64,000 nucleotides of DNA. Origin: Dugong dugon (Eukaryota; Chordata; Mammalia; Sirenia; Dugongidae). Under the pieces are notes generated by a model. It did not search any database, was not told the origin of the DNA, and worked only from the letters and a program-made list of their open reading frames with translations. Positions 63,936 to 64,000 of the stretch are shown in pieces. Location: NCBI GenBank assembly GCA_030035585.1, contig CM057468.1, positions 50,836,145 to 50,900,144 of the forward strand, in the 5' to 3' direction. Numbering within the stretch: position 1 is the stretch's first letter; each line of letters opens with the position of its first letter. Both the position numbers and the translations under genes were made by a program.

Positions 63936-64000
63936 AATCAAAAACCAAACCCATTGCTGTCGAGTCAATTCCAATTCATAGTGACCCTACAGGACAAAGC
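63936..64000 (-). mobile_element. AfroSINE, antisense, cut by window end
   Basis: 'aaaccaaacccattgctgtc', 'gagtcaattccaattcatag' and 'tgaccctacaggacaaagc' are the 3' part of the SINE complement. The head lies beyond 64000. Confidence 0.93.

Noticed and set aside
1..64000. CRISPR array, operon or bacterial mobile system
   Set aside because: Direct repeats here are dispersed SINEs or LINEs with TSDs, not regularly spaced units. The repeat content is mammalian throughout.

Overview
The window looks like non-coding nuclear DNA from an afrotherian mammal, most likely an elephant or close relative. The main evidence is about 28 copies of one tRNA-derived SINE, recognised as AfroSINE, in two subtypes (a 'gagccctggtgg' head and a 'gagtccctgggtgg' head). 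With them are RTE (BovB-like) LINE copies whose 3' tail matches the SINE tail, and young L1 copies with 3' ends of the elephant type. Older mammal-wide layers (L2, MIR, MaLR/MLT1-type LTRs, hAT MER5-type, Tigger) lie underneath. Family names come from recognition by eye, not from a database search.

I found no intact protein-coding gene, no rRNA gene, no functional tRNA gene and no CRISPR array. Open frames of 60-188 codons are either pieces of dead transposons or the chance runs expected in 64 kb of six-frame translation. Recognisable coding remnants are L1 ORF1 and ORF2, RTE reverse transcriptase, L2 ORF2 and a Tigger-type transposase, all broken.

Layout: 0-3.2 kb antisense L1s, one inserted in an older L1 with visible target-site duplications (TSDs). 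3.2-4.1 kb an LTR-like repeat that recurs at 49.7 kb. 5-16.5 kb L2 blocks cut by AfroSINEs and L1 ends. 16.5-22.5 kb mostly single-copy DNA. 22.7-27.9 kb a layered L2, MLT1, L1M, AfroSINE and RTE stack with a fold-back repeat. 28-33 kb L1, MIR, MER5 and LTRs. 33-41.6 kb mostly single-copy DNA with SINEs and two candidate regulatory stretches (about 34.4 and 39.1 kb). 41.6-49.7 kb dense nested repeats (LTRs, L1 with RTE, Tigger with L1, L1M with SINE, LTR and MITE). 49.7-57.6 kb LTRs, L2, RTE, a 200-bp palindrome, an L1 with a composite 3' tail, and a tRNA-Gly-like SINE split by an LTR. 58.3-62.0 kb a nested stack: an LTR holding an RTE that holds an L1 5' end, plus a second L1 end. 62-64 kb microsatellites, MIR, SINEs and a GC-rich single-copy stretch.

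The most informative content is insertion order, readable from TSDs, together with the 53.3-kb palindrome, the 23.9-kb fold-back array, the modular L1 3' tails and the candidate conserved non-coding stretches. I did not find a new multi-gene system.
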